Positions 26,002-34,327 of a DNA stretch of 64,000 nt are shown in pieces. Source of the DNA: Paraburkholderia sp. SOS3. Lineage in GTDB: Bacteria > Pseudomonadota > Gammaproteobacteria > Burkholderiales > Burkholderiaceae. The notes below the pieces were generated by a model. That model worked only from the letters and a program-made list of their open reading frames with translations, made no database searches and had not been told where the DNA came from. The position numbers and the translations under genes are program-made. The DNA is taken from assembly GCF_001922345.1 (NCBI RefSeq), contig NZ_CP018812.1, positions 1,302,001 through 1,366,000 on the forward strand, given 5' to 3'. Numbering within the stretch: the stretch's first letter is position 1; each line of letters begins with the position of its first letter.

Positions 26002-26901
26002 CTCAATCGACTCGAAATACTGAAGATATTTGCCGCCGCGGCCACATCGCCGACGTTCCGCGAGGCCGCGAAGCGGCTTGGCGTATCGCCGCAAGTCGTC
26101 ACGCGCGCGGTGCGCGAACTCGAAGAAACGGTTGGCGAAACGCTCTTTCATCGCAGCACGCGGCGTATCCAGATCACCGCGTTCGGACAGTCGTTCGCAC
26201 AGAATGCGCAGGCCGCGTTATCGGCGGTCGACGGCCTCTTCGCGCCTCATGTCGTTCGCGCCGACGAAGCGGTCGGCATCGTTCGCATTACCGCGTCGTC
26301 CATGATCGGGCGTCGTTTCGTATTGCCGGTCCTCGTCGGCTTGACGAAGCGATATCCGGGCCTCGTGCCCGATCTCAGGTTGTCGGATGTGCCTGCGCCT
26401 GTCGTCGACGAGCAGATCGATATCGGCGTGCGCGTCGGCGCGATCGGCGATAACCGCTTCGTAGCGCGTATGGTCGCGTCGTTGCCGATGTGGGTGGTCG
26501 GCTCGCCGTCGCTGATCGAAAGCGTAGGTGAGCCGAAGAGCCTCAAGGAACTCGAGTCGATGCCGATGACGTGTCTGATCGACCGTGCGAGCGGGCGCCC
26601 GTGGCCGTTGATATTTCGCGGGGAGCGGCAGGTTCAGCCGGCATCGCCGGCTTTCGTGACCGACGACACCGAAGCCGAGATCGAAGCGGCCTGTGCGGGG
26701 TTAGGCTTCAGCCAATCGGCGGAGTATCTGCTGCGCCCGTATATCGAAGCGGGACAGCTGGTGCGCGTGCTGTCCCGCTTCGAACCGGAGCCGTGGAAAT
26801 TGCACGTCTACCGGCCGCAGCGCGGGCCGGTTCCTCGACGCATCCGGGTCGTCTACGACGAACTGGTCGAGAAGCTTGGGGATGCGTCACCGCGCGCATA
26901 G
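25999..26901 (+). CDS. LysR-family transcriptional regulator
   Basis: 300 residues. Helix-turn-helix at about 1-60 (LEILKIFAAAATSPTFREAAKRL, SPQVVTRAVRELEETVGETLF, RRIQITAFGQSF) and a PBP2-type effector domain ending in a conserved GLGFSQSAEYL-type loop. It belongs to the CrgA-like subgroup by its overall look. Divergent from the aldo/keto reductase, which is its probable target. The start codon is embedded in a perfect palindrome. Confidence 0.9.
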   Translation: MLNRLEILKIFAAAATSPTFREAAKRLGVSPQVVTRAVRELEETVGETLFHRSTRRIQITAFGQSFAQNAQAALSAVDGLFAPHVVRADEAVGIVRITASSMIGRRFVLPVLVGLTKRYPGLVPDLRLSDVPAPVVDEQIDIGVRVGAIGDNRFVARMVASLPMWVVGSPSLIESVGEPKSLKELESMPMTCLIDRASGRPWPLIFRGERQVQPASPAFVTDDTEAEIEAACAGLGFSQSAEYLLRPYIEAGQLVRVLSRFEPEPWKLHVYRPQRGPVPRRIRVVYDELVEKLGDASPRA

Positions 26902-26963
26902 TGCCTTGTACGTCGCGGTGCAAGCCGCACCAGCACATGCGCGCGACGGCGATCACCGTGCAT

Positions 26964-28034
26964 TCAACGCGGAATGATCTGCTCCGCCTTCAGTCGATCG
27001 AACAGCGCAAAGAACGCATCGGGCGTGCTTTGATAATCGAGAAAGCCTGCCTTGCGGCTTTTGCTCATGTCCGTCAGTACTTCCATCGGCCGGCCGAGAT
27101 CGGCGTCCGTGTGCCACCACGAAACCAGCGCGTTCACGTCGGGCTCCTTCAACTGATGGCGCGCCGCGATCTCTTTCCATTGCTTGCCGGCGTCCTGCAT
27201 CCGGCTTTCGAGCGGGCGCGTCCGACCGTCGAACGGTGCGGGCGCGATGCCGAAGTAGTCGGCAATGCGCGACCACATCCATTTCCAGCGGAACACATCG
27301 CCGTTCACGACGTTGAAGTCTTCGTTGCGCGCATTCGGCGACGTCGCCGCCCATTCGAGATGCCGCGCAAGCAACCGCGCGTCGGTCATATCGGTGAGGC
27401 TCTCCCATTGGGCGGCGGAGCCGGGGAACACGAACGGCTGGCCCGTCTGCTTGCACAGCGTGGCATAGACGGCGAGCGTCACGCCCATATTCATCGCATT
27501 GCCGAGCGCGAAGCCGATGATCGTGTGCGGGCGATGCACGCTCCAGCCGAAGCCATACTGCCGCGCGGCTTCGAACACGCGGTCTTCCTGCTCGTAGTAG
27601 AAGTTATCGACGGGCTGCCGGCCCTGTTCTTCACGAAACGGCGTGAGCGGCACATTGCCTTGCGCATACGCTTCAAAGGGCCCGAGGTAGTGCTTGAGCC
27701 CCGTGACGAGCGCCGCATGCCCGAGTGTGCCGGTCGGGCCGAGCGCGTCGAGCACATGTTTGACCATGGCCCCGTTGACGCGAATATTCTCGCGCTCGGT
27801 GGCCTGCCGCGACCACGCGGTAAAGAACACATGACTGAACTGACGGCCGCGCAATGCGTCGGCAACGGATTGCTGCGAAGTGAGATCGGCGCTGACGGAA
27901 TCGATGCCGCCTTGCGGTGGCGTGCGTCCGCGCGAAAGGCCCGTTACGTGCCAGTCGCCGCATGCGAGCAGATGTTGCGCGAGATTGCCGCCGACAATGC
28001 CGGTCGCGCCGATGATCAATGCCTGTTTTTCCAT
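26964..28034 (-). CDS. PRISE-type NADPH reductase (progesterone 5-beta-reductase/iridoid synthase-like SDR)
   Basis: 356 residues from ATG 28034 (AAGGA 7 bases upstream). An atypical short-chain dehydrogenase: the nucleotide motif GATGIVGGNL is at 9-18, with SRGRTPP after the second strand. The PRISE hallmark TGLKHYLGPFEAYA contains the catalytic Lys114, and NFYYEQED holds Tyr146/147. In plants this family reduces the enone double bond of steroids and iridoid precursors; bacterial members are annotated as NAD-dependent epimerases or SDRs of unknown substrate. A role in enone detoxification, like the nearby ene-reductase and aldo/keto reductase, is inferred. Confidence 0.9.
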   Translation of the reverse strand: MEKQALIIGATGIVGGNLAQHLLACGDWHVTGLSRGRTPPQGGIDSVSADLTSQQSVADALRGRQFSHVFFTAWSRQATERENIRVNGAMVKHVLDALGPTGTLGHAALVTGLKHYLGPFEAYAQGNVPLTPFREEQGRQPVDNFYYEQEDRVFEAARQYGFGWSVHRPHTIIGFALGNAMNMGVTLAVYATLCKQTGQPFVFPGSAAQWESLTDMTDARLLARHLEWAATSPNARNEDFNVVNGDVFRWKWMWSRIADYFGIAPAPFDGRTRPLESRMQDAGKQWKEIAARHQLKEPDVNALVSWWHTDADLGRPMEVLTDMSKSRKAGFLDYQSTPDAFFALFDRLKAEQIIPR

Positions 28035-28230
28035 GGAGAATCCTTTAGCGAATGTCGACGCGCTTCTGGAACCGGCGTATACGGTCCGGCCGACAGAGGC
28101 CTGTCCGTGCAGCACGTCGCCGATGTCGTCAGCTTCAACGGAAGAAACCGCCAATCATAGTCTCTTCATCGGCTCCGAGCAGCGGACCCGACATCATCGC
28201 GTCGATCTGCGCCGTCGCGCAGGCGCCGTT

Positions 28231-29097
28231 TCATTGGCGCCGTCTCAACGATGCAAGCACGACCGCGCCGCATATCAGCACGCCACCAAGCGCGGTCCTC
28301 AAAGCAGGCGTCTCGCCGATCAGCAGCCATGCCAGCGCGATGCCGTACACGGGCTCGAGACCGAACACGACGCTCGTCGTTTGCGCGTTGAGATGCTTGA
28401 GGCTCGCAATGACGAGACCTTGCCCGAGCGCCGTAAAGACGACGCCAAGCACGATCAGATAAAGCCAGTCGCTGGCCGATATGGGGTTTTGCGCCTGCAG
28501 CGCGAAAGGCACGATACATATCGCGGCGATGGCCTGCTGATAGAACGACACGCAGGCCGACGGATAGCGCGCCGTGTATTGGCGGCTCAACAACGCCAGC
28601 ACCGCATAAGCCAGGGCGGAGAGTATTCCCCACAGTACGCCTTGCGTCAGGTGATTGCTGAAATCGAGGCTCGGTGTGACGAGCGCCAAACCCAGCGTCA
28701 CGACCAGCGCCGTCATGATGTCGTCGCGCCGGATCCGTTCGCCGAATACGAGGGGCTCGAGAAAAGTCGTGAATAACGGAAAAGTCGAAAACGACAATAA
28801 GCCGATCGCGACTGTCGAGACCTGAATGGAGTGGAAAAAACTGAACCAGTGCAGTGCGAGGATGACGCCGGAAAGTGCCAGTGCGGCGGCGTCCTTGAGC
28901 GTGGCGAGCCGCAGGCTTTTTCTGGCGACCCACGCGAACAGCAGCAGCGCGAGGCTGCCGAATACGGTCCGGCCGGCCGTCAATTGCGCGGCGCTGACAG
29001 TCAGTAATTTGGCGAAAAGGCCGGCGCAGCCGGCCAGCAATACGGCGAAATGAATCTGCGCCAGCCCGAGCGTGTGATTTCTTTCGTATTTATGCAT
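28231..29097 (-). CDS. EamA/DMT-superfamily transporter
   Basis: 288 residues with ten hydrophobic helices in two EamA repeats (first about 10-135, second about 150-285). The second repeat has the typical PVYGIALAWLLIGE segment, which pairs with LVFGE in the first. Drug/metabolite transporters of this type usually export amino acids or metabolites. It lies 196 bases upstream of the PRISE reductase on the same strand and is divergent from the chemoreceptor gene. Confidence 0.9.
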   Translation of the reverse strand: MHKYERNHTLGLAQIHFAVLLAGCAGLFAKLLTVSAAQLTAGRTVFGSLALLLFAWVARKSLRLATLKDAAALALSGVILALHWFSFFHSIQVSTVAIGLLSFSTFPLFTTFLEPLVFGERIRRDDIMTALVVTLGLALVTPSLDFSNHLTQGVLWGILSALAYAVLALLSRQYTARYPSACVSFYQQAIAAICIVPFALQAQNPISASDWLYLIVLGVVFTALGQGLVIASLKHLNAQTTSVVFGLEPVYGIALAWLLIGETPALRTALGGVLICGAVVLASLRRRQ

Positions 29098-29168
29098 CGG
29101 GCAAGGATACCGCAGTTACCCGGTAATCGGACTTGCCCTTACGTTGCCATTGCGCAGTGGGTTTCGCC

Positions 29169-29183
29169 TCAATTGCCAATTGA
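29169..29183. promoter_or_regulatory. 15-bp palindrome in the EamA/chemoreceptor divergent region
   Basis: TCAATTG-C-CAATTGA is a perfect 7-bp-arm dyad, 72 bases upstream of the EamA start and 87 upstream of the chemoreceptor start. Possible operator; the protein that binds it is unknown. Confidence 0.32.
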
Positions 29184-29269
29184 CGCGATATTCTGTCTAA
29201 TATTCGCCGCGAAGGAGTCTGATTTATTTTGGTTTTATAACCCAAACAACAGCCCTCGATAAAAAAACG

Positions 29270-30871
29270 ATGAACCCACTGCTACCGCTCAGAATCCAGG
29301 TGAGCCGCCACGCGCGCATGCTCGCTGGATATTTCCCTGCTGCATTTTCACGCGACGAATCGGACGGCATCGATATTCGCGGCACCATTACGCCGAGGCT
29401 GCTGAACGGCAACACGGTGCTGAATCTGAATTACAGCGACGTCGACCGTTTTACGTCGAATACCGGGTCGACAGCCACGCTTTTCGTCGCGCGAGGCGAA
29501 GACCTCGTGCGCGTAACGACGTCCGTCAAATTGCAAAGCGGCGAGCGAGCCGTGGGTACCGAGCTCGATCGTTCGCATCCCGCTTACAGGCTGCTGCTTG
29601 GCGGGCAGTCCTATACCGGTTACGCGACCTTATTCGGCAAGCAATACATGACGCAGTACGAGCCCATCGTCGATAGCGCGGGGCAGGTGATCGGCGCGCT
29701 GTATGTCGGCTTCGATGTCAGCAAGGCCTGGACATTATCGACGAGCGCCAGGCTCGCTTTGCTGACCTTCGTTGCGGCTACGGTCGTTCTGTCGGGCTAT
29801 GGGTGGCTCGTGCGTGCGTCGATGCTTGCCGACTCTGCAAACGACGCGTTGCACGCGTGGAACCTGTCGCAAGCCGGCGCCATGGAAGGCTTTGCGCTTA
29901 TCGGCGCACTGCTGGTCAGCGTGCTGGTGTATGTCGCGATGCGGCGCGGCCTTGGCGTGCAACTGCTCGAAGCGAAGGCCGCCGCTGAGAAACTGGCGGC
30001 CGGCGACCTCACCGCGCAGGTGCATGTCAGCAGGCGCGACGATCTCGGCCAGTTGATGCAGGCGATCAACGGCATCAGCGTCGGCTTGGCGTCGGTGGTC
30101 GGCAATGTGCGACGCGCGTCCGATACGATCGCGCTCGCCGCCCGCGAAATCGCGGCCGGCAACGCCGATCTGTCCGCGCGTACCGAAGCGCAGGCGGGTT
30201 CGCTCGAAGAGACCGCCTCGGCGATCAGCCAGTTGACGTCGATGGTCCGCACGAATGCCGAACATGCGTCGAATGCAAACGAGCATGTGGCGTCGGTGTC
30301 GGGTCTTGCGGTGAAAGGCGGCGACGTGGTCGGCGAAGTGGTCAATACGATGTCGCTGATCCGCGGCAGTTCGAAGAAGATCGTCGACATCATCGGCGTG
30401 ATCGACGGCATCGCGTTTCAAACCAATATTCTTGCGTTGAATGCGGCCGTCGAAGCTGCGCGCGCCGGTGAAGAAGGGCGCGGCTTTGCGGTGGTAGCCG
30501 GCGAAGTGCGCGGCCTCGCGCAGCGCAGCGCGGCCGCGGCGAAGGAAATCAAGGCGTTGATCGGCGACTCGGTCGGCAGTGTCGATGCGGGCGGCGCGCT
30601 CGTCGACGAGGCCGGCCGCAATATGAGCGAGATTGTCACGGCTGTCGAAAATGTCGTGAGTCTGATGAATGAGATTACGCGGGCCAGCAACGAACAAAGT
30701 TCGGGTATCAGCGAAGTGAACCGTGCGATCGTTCAGATGGATGAAATGACGCAACAGAATGTTGCGCTGGTCGAAGAGGCCGCGGCTGCGGCGGCCAGCA
30801 TGCGCGAACAGGCGCGCTCGCTCGAAGACGCGGTGCGCGTGTTTCGGCTCGCCGGAGACGCACCGCGCTGA
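29270..30871 (+). CDS. Methyl-accepting chemotaxis protein with Cache-like sensor
   Basis: 533 residues. About 20-155 resembles the Cache3-Cache2 fold ([52 protein letters not shown]). Two hydrophobic helices follow at about 163-187 and 205-224, then HAMP (about 225-280) and the signalling domain. Its conserved hairpin tip is [29 protein letters not shown]. No C-terminal CheR-tether pentapeptide is present. No membrane helix is visible before the Cache domain, which is unusual: the in-frame sequence upstream reaches a stop at 29198 without another ATG/GTG/TTG. The ribosome binding site is weak. Confidence 0.92.
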   Translation: MNPLLPLRIQVSRHARMLAGYFPAAFSRDESDGIDIRGTITPRLLNGNTVLNLNYSDVDRFTSNTGSTATLFVARGEDLVRVTTSVKLQSGERAVGTELDRSHPAYRLLLGGQSYTGYATLFGKQYMTQYEPIVDSAGQVIGALYVGFDVSKAWTLSTSARLALLTFVAATVVLSGYGWLVRASMLADSANDALHAWNLSQAGAMEGFALIGALLVSVLVYVAMRRGLGVQLLEAKAAAEKLAAGDLTAQVHVSRRDDLGQLMQAINGISVGLASVVGNVRRASDTIALAAREIAAGNADLSARTEAQAGSLEETASAISQLTSMVRTNAEHASNANEHVASVSGLAVKGGDVVGEVVNTMSLIRGSSKKIVDIIGVIDGIAFQTNILALNAAVEAARAGEEGRGFAVVAGEVRGLAQRSAAAAKEIKALIGDSVGSVDAGGALVDEAGRNMSEIVTAVENVVSLMNEITRASNEQSSGISEVNRAIVQMDEMTQQNVALVEEAAAAAASMREQARSLEDAVRVFRLAGDAPR

Positions 30872-30876
30872 CGGTG

Positions 30877-30932
30877 CGAGCAAACGGAGCAAACGGAGCA
30901 AACGGAGCAAGCGGGAACAAGCGGGAGCAAAT
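30877..30932. repeat. 9-10-bp tandem repeat between convergent genes
   Basis: About six units of a GGAGCAAAC-like motif (two exact copies at 30886-30903, others as GGAGCAAGC, GGGAACAAGC and GGGAGCAAAT). It begins just after the chemoreceptor stop and ends before the stop of the GlxA-type regulator. Confidence 0.8.
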
Positions 30933-30967
30933 GCAACAGAACGAGCAAGCGCGGCGGCTGCGCCGCT

Positions 30968-31948
30968 TCAGGAAAATCGCTCGCGGTACACCTGCGGCGC
31001 CACGCCCAATAGACGAATAAAACTGCGCCGCATCGTCTCTTCACTGCCGAATCCGCAGCGCGTGGCGATCCGCTTCGCGGGCCACGACGTTTCGCCGAGC
31101 ATGCGCTGCGCTGCTTCGACGCGAAGCTGTTCGACCGTTCGCGCAGGCGTGCGGCCCGTCTCCGCCTTGTAGTGGCGCATAAAGCTGCGCTCGCTCATAT
31201 GCAGGCGCTTCGCGAGCAGCGGCACGGAAAGATCCGACGCGATATGCGATGTCATCCACGCATGCAATTCGCCGAAGCGGTCATCGGCTCTTTGCATCGA
31301 CAGCATCGCGCTGAACTGCGACTGGCCGCCCGGCCGCTTCAGAAACACGACGAGTTCGCGCGCGACATCGAGCGCCATTGAACGACCGTGGTCTTCTTCG
31401 ACGAGCGCGAGCGCAAGGTCGATGCCGGCCGTGACGCCGGCCGAGGTCCAGATATCGCCGTCGCGGATAAAGATCGGATCGGTCTCGACGCGCAGTTGCG
31501 GATAACGCTGCGCAAGCTCGTCGCAGCGCGCCCAATGCGTGACGACGCGACGCCCATCGAGCAAGCCGGCCTCGGCAAGCAGAAACGCGCCCGAACATAC
31601 CGACGCGATACGCGTGGAACGTGCCGCTTGCCGTTGAGTCCACCGGACGAGGCGCGTATCTTCCGAGGCCGCGATTACGCCGCGGCCGCCCGGAATGACC
31701 AGCGTATGAACCTCGCCTTTGACAGTGCGTATCGAATCGGCCATCAGCGCGACGCCCGACGACGACGCGATCGGGCCGCGTTCGGCCGCGACGACTCCAG
31801 GCGCGTACGGCACGGCGAGCCCGCGTTGCGCCGCGAGTTCGTTGGCGGACGCGAATACCTGCAGCGGGCCGCAGACGTCGAGCAGTTGCACATTCTCAAA
31901 CGCGAGCAGCAGAACAGAGCGGGCTTGACTGGACACCGTTGTGGACAT
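30968..31948 (-). CDS. GlxA-type regulator: DJ-1/PfpI domain fused to AraC helix-turn-helix
   Basis: 326 residues from ATG 31948. Residues about 10-185 form a DJ-1/PfpI-like domain (VLLLAFENVQLLDVCGPLQVF, LVIPGGRG, SVCSGAFLLAEAGLL with the elbow Cys). Residues 220-320 form an AraC-type double helix-turn-helix (LHAWMTSHIASDLSVPLLAKRLHMSERSFMRHY, ATRCGFGSEETMRRSF, VAPQVYRERF). It is divergent from an isonitrile hydratase-like DJ-1 enzyme, so it may control that gene and share its ligand type. A TTG 39 bases upstream is an alternative start that would cover the palindrome. Confidence 0.92.
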   Translation of the reverse strand: MSTTVSSQARSVLLLAFENVQLLDVCGPLQVFASANELAAQRGLAVPYAPGVVAAERGPIASSSGVALMADSIRTVKGEVHTLVIPGGRGVIAASEDTRLVRWTQRQAARSTRIASVCSGAFLLAEAGLLDGRRVVTHWARCDELAQRYPQLRVETDPIFIRDGDIWTSAGVTAGIDLALALVEEDHGRSMALDVARELVVFLKRPGGQSQFSAMLSMQRADDRFGELHAWMTSHIASDLSVPLLAKRLHMSERSFMRHYKAETGRTPARTVEQLRVEAAQRMLGETSWPAKRIATRCGFGSEETMRRSFIRLLGVAPQVYRERFS

Positions 31949-31972
31949 GGTTGGCAGAAACCGTGGGTTAAA

Positions 31973-31986
31973 TGGCAATTTTGCCA
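31973..31986. promoter_or_regulatory. 14-bp palindrome between the GlxA-type regulator and DJ-1 enzyme
   Basis: TGGCAA-TT-TTGCCA, perfect 6-bp arms, in the 124-base divergent intergenic region, 25 bases before the regulator ATG and 86 before the enzyme ATG. A good operator candidate for the AraC-type protein or another dimeric repressor. Confidence 0.42.
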
Positions 31987-32072
31987 AAGACTACCTGCAT
32001 AGAATCGTTATGTCCACCTCGCAGGTTCCTGCTTGCGGGTGAGCATCGTTCCCACATTTCACGAGGTATTCC

Positions 32073-32753
32073 ATGACGCTGCAAATCGGCTTTCTGCTGT
32101 TTCCGCAAGTCCAGCAACTCGATCTGACAGGCCCGCACGAGGTGCTTGCGTCGGTGCCCGGCACTGCGACGCATCTGATCTGGAAAACGCGCGAACCGGT
32201 GGTATCGAGCAACGGGCTCGTGCTGACGCCCACCGTCACGTACGACGATTGTCCGCCGCTCGACGTGATCTGCGTTCCCGGCGGGACCGGTGTGACACCG
32301 CTTCTGCAGGATGCGCAGACTATTGCGTTCGTTCAGAAGCAGGCGGCGCTCGCGCGCTATGTCACGTCGGTCTGCACCGGCGCGTTGCTGCTCGGCGCGG
32401 CTGGGCTGCTGCGCGGGCGGCGCGCCACGACGCATTGGGGATTTCATGCGCTGCTCGAACCGCTCGGCGCGATTCCGACGCAAGGCCGCGTCGTGCGCGA
32501 CGGCAATCTGATGACGGGCGGAGGCGTGACCGCCGGCATCGACTTTGGCTTGACGCTGGCTGCGGAACTCGCGGGGCTGCAGGAAGCGCACGCCATTCAG
32601 CTCGAACTCGAATATGCGCCAGCGCCGCCGTTCAATGCGGGCGATCCGCAGACCGCGCCGCGCGAAGTGGTCGAACTCGTGAAGCAACGCTCGGCGCAGA
32701 GCTTTGCCGCCCGAAGCCGCGCGATCGAGGAGATTGCGCGCGCCGGGGTGTGA
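32073..32753 (+). CDS. inhA: Isonitrile hydratase-like DJ-1/PfpI enzyme
   Basis: 226 residues. Asp17 (in QQLDLTGPHE), Cys101 (SVCTGALLLGAAG) and Thr102 occur at the same numbers as the essential residues of Pseudomonas isonitrile hydratase InhA, which converts isonitriles to N-substituted formamides. GAGG upstream of ATG 32073 supports the start. Single-gene unit, divergent from the GlxA-type regulator. Interpretation: detoxification or use of isonitriles, with the resulting formamide possibly handled by amidases such as those suggested at the left of the window. Other DJ-1 activities cannot be ruled out. Confidence 0.85.
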   Translation: MTLQIGFLLFPQVQQLDLTGPHEVLASVPGTATHLIWKTREPVVSSNGLVLTPTVTYDDCPPLDVICVPGGTGVTPLLQDAQTIAFVQKQAALARYVTSVCTGALLLGAAGLLRGRRATTHWGFHALLEPLGAIPTQGRVVRDGNLMTGGGVTAGIDFGLTLAAELAGLQEAHAIQLELEYAPAPPFNAGDPQTAPREVVELVKQRSAQSFAARSRAIEEIARAGV

Positions 32754-32830
32754 CGGTTGATGATTGCGCCGGCACGCGCTGCCGCCGATCGCTTCGTGTG
32801 TTTTTCAGATATGGAGCCGCGGCGGCGGGG

Positions 32831-34327
32831 CTATTGATGTGCCGCCGCGCTCGCGCTAGCCGGCGGCAGCACTTGCTGCGGATGCAGCGGATCATGCAAC
32901 TCGCCCGACCATCCGCCGCCCAGATCGCCGATGAGCGCCGCCGCATCGAGCAATCTCTGCTGCTGCACACTCAACGCGGTCTGCTGATCGTTGAGTTGCG
33001 TCGTTTGTGCGGTGGCGACCGTGGTGTAGTCGACGGTACCGGCCTGATATTCATTCTGCGCGATCTCTGTGCCGCGGATCGCGTCTCGCACGGCGGCATC
33101 GAGTGCCTGCGCCTGGTCCGCGAGAATGCGCAAGCCGGACAGATCGTTTTCGACGTCTTCGAACGCAGTCAGCACGGTGCCGCGATAGTTCGCGACCGCC
33201 GCATCGTAGCCGGCCCGCGCGGCCGCCACCTGTCCGCTGCGCAGGCCGCCGTCGAAGATCGTCTCGCTCGCGTTCGCGCCGAGCGACCACACGTAGTTGC
33301 TGATATGCAGCAAGCCGTTCAACGGCGATTGCGTGAAGCCATCGAGCGCGGACAGCGAAATGTTCGGATAGTACGCGGCGATCGCCACGCCAATCGATGC
33401 GTTGGCGGCCGCCATCTGACGTTCCGCTGTCGCGATATCGGGCCGCCGCTGCAGAATGGTCGACGGCACGCCCGCGGGGATGTCGGGCAGCGTGGGCAGT
33501 GCGGTGCTGTACGCAATGACCAGCTCTCCGGGGTTCTTGCCGACTAGCACGGCAATCGCGTGCTGAAACTGCGCACGCGACACGCCAAGCGCAATCAGGT
33601 TCGCCTGCGCGTTTTCGAGCTGCGTGCGCGCCTGCACGAGATTCGATGGCGGCACGGTGCCCGCGCGATCCTGTTCGTTGACCACGCGCAGAAATTCGCT
33701 GAATGCTTCGACGGTTTGCGTGAGCAGGTCGATATTCGCATCGGTAATGCGAATATCGATGACCGCATTAGCGAGCGCAATCTGCTCCGATAGCGTTGCA
33801 TTCGCAAGTGTCGCTTCGCTTGCCTGCGCGGTTGCGGAATTCTGTTCGATCGAGCGGCGCACCTGGCCCCACAGATCGAGGTCCCAGCTCGCGCTGCCTT
33901 CGAGCGAACCGCCGTTGTTGATCCGCGCACCACCTGCTTGCGGCAGGAACGACGAACTGCCGAACGTGCTGGTCGGACTGCGCTCGCGCGTAAGCGAGCC
34001 CTGCGCGGCGAGTGTCGGGAAAAGCCCCGCGCGCGCGATGCGCACTTCGGCGAGCGCCTGCTGATAGTTTGCGTAGCTTTGGCGCACGGACTGGTTCGAT
34101 ACCGCGACCTGCGGTTCGAGTTCGTCGAGCAGCGGATCGTTGAAAGCGGTCCACCAGTCGCCTTTCGGACCTTCGGCCGCGGTAGGTTGCGCCTGCGTCC
34201 AGCCCGGCAATTCGGACCATGTCGCCGGCACGGCAACCTGTGGCTTCCGGTAGTCGGGACCGACCATGCAGCCGCTCGTCAACGCGACGAGCGAGAACGC
34301 GAGTAGCGTGCGGGTCATGTTCATCAT
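32831..34327 (-). CDS. NodT/OprM-family outer-membrane efflux lipoprotein
   Basis: 498 residues. Lipobox LTSG-Cys20 is followed by MVGPDYRKPQV, the standard mature start of OprM/NodT channels. Two repeats of the outer-membrane efflux domain follow (about 55-250 and 270-460), with SWDLDLWGQVRRS and the LQRRPDIATAERQMAAANASIGVA motif. It forms the TolC-like trimeric exit duct. The ATG overlaps the stop of the RND gene upstream (ATGA), so it is the last cistron of the four-gene pump operon. The frame extends 20 codons further upstream but that part overlaps the RND gene. Confidence 0.95.
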   Translation of the reverse strand: MMNMTRTLLAFSLVALTSGCMVGPDYRKPQVAVPATWSELPGWTQAQPTAAEGPKGDWWTAFNDPLLDELEPQVAVSNQSVRQSYANYQQALAEVRIARAGLFPTLAAQGSLTRERSPTSTFGSSSFLPQAGGARINNGGSLEGSASWDLDLWGQVRRSIEQNSATAQASEATLANATLSEQIALANAVIDIRITDANIDLLTQTVEAFSEFLRVVNEQDRAGTVPPSNLVQARTQLENAQANLIALGVSRAQFQHAIAVLVGKNPGELVIAYSTALPTLPDIPAGVPSTILQRRPDIATAERQMAAANASIGVAIAAYYPNISLSALDGFTQSPLNGLLHISNYVWSLGANASETIFDGGLRSGQVAAARAGYDAAVANYRGTVLTAFEDVENDLSGLRILADQAQALDAAVRDAIRGTEIAQNEYQAGTVDYTTVATAQTTQLNDQQTALSVQQQRLLDAAALIGDLGGGWSGELHDPLHPQQVLPPASASAAAHQ

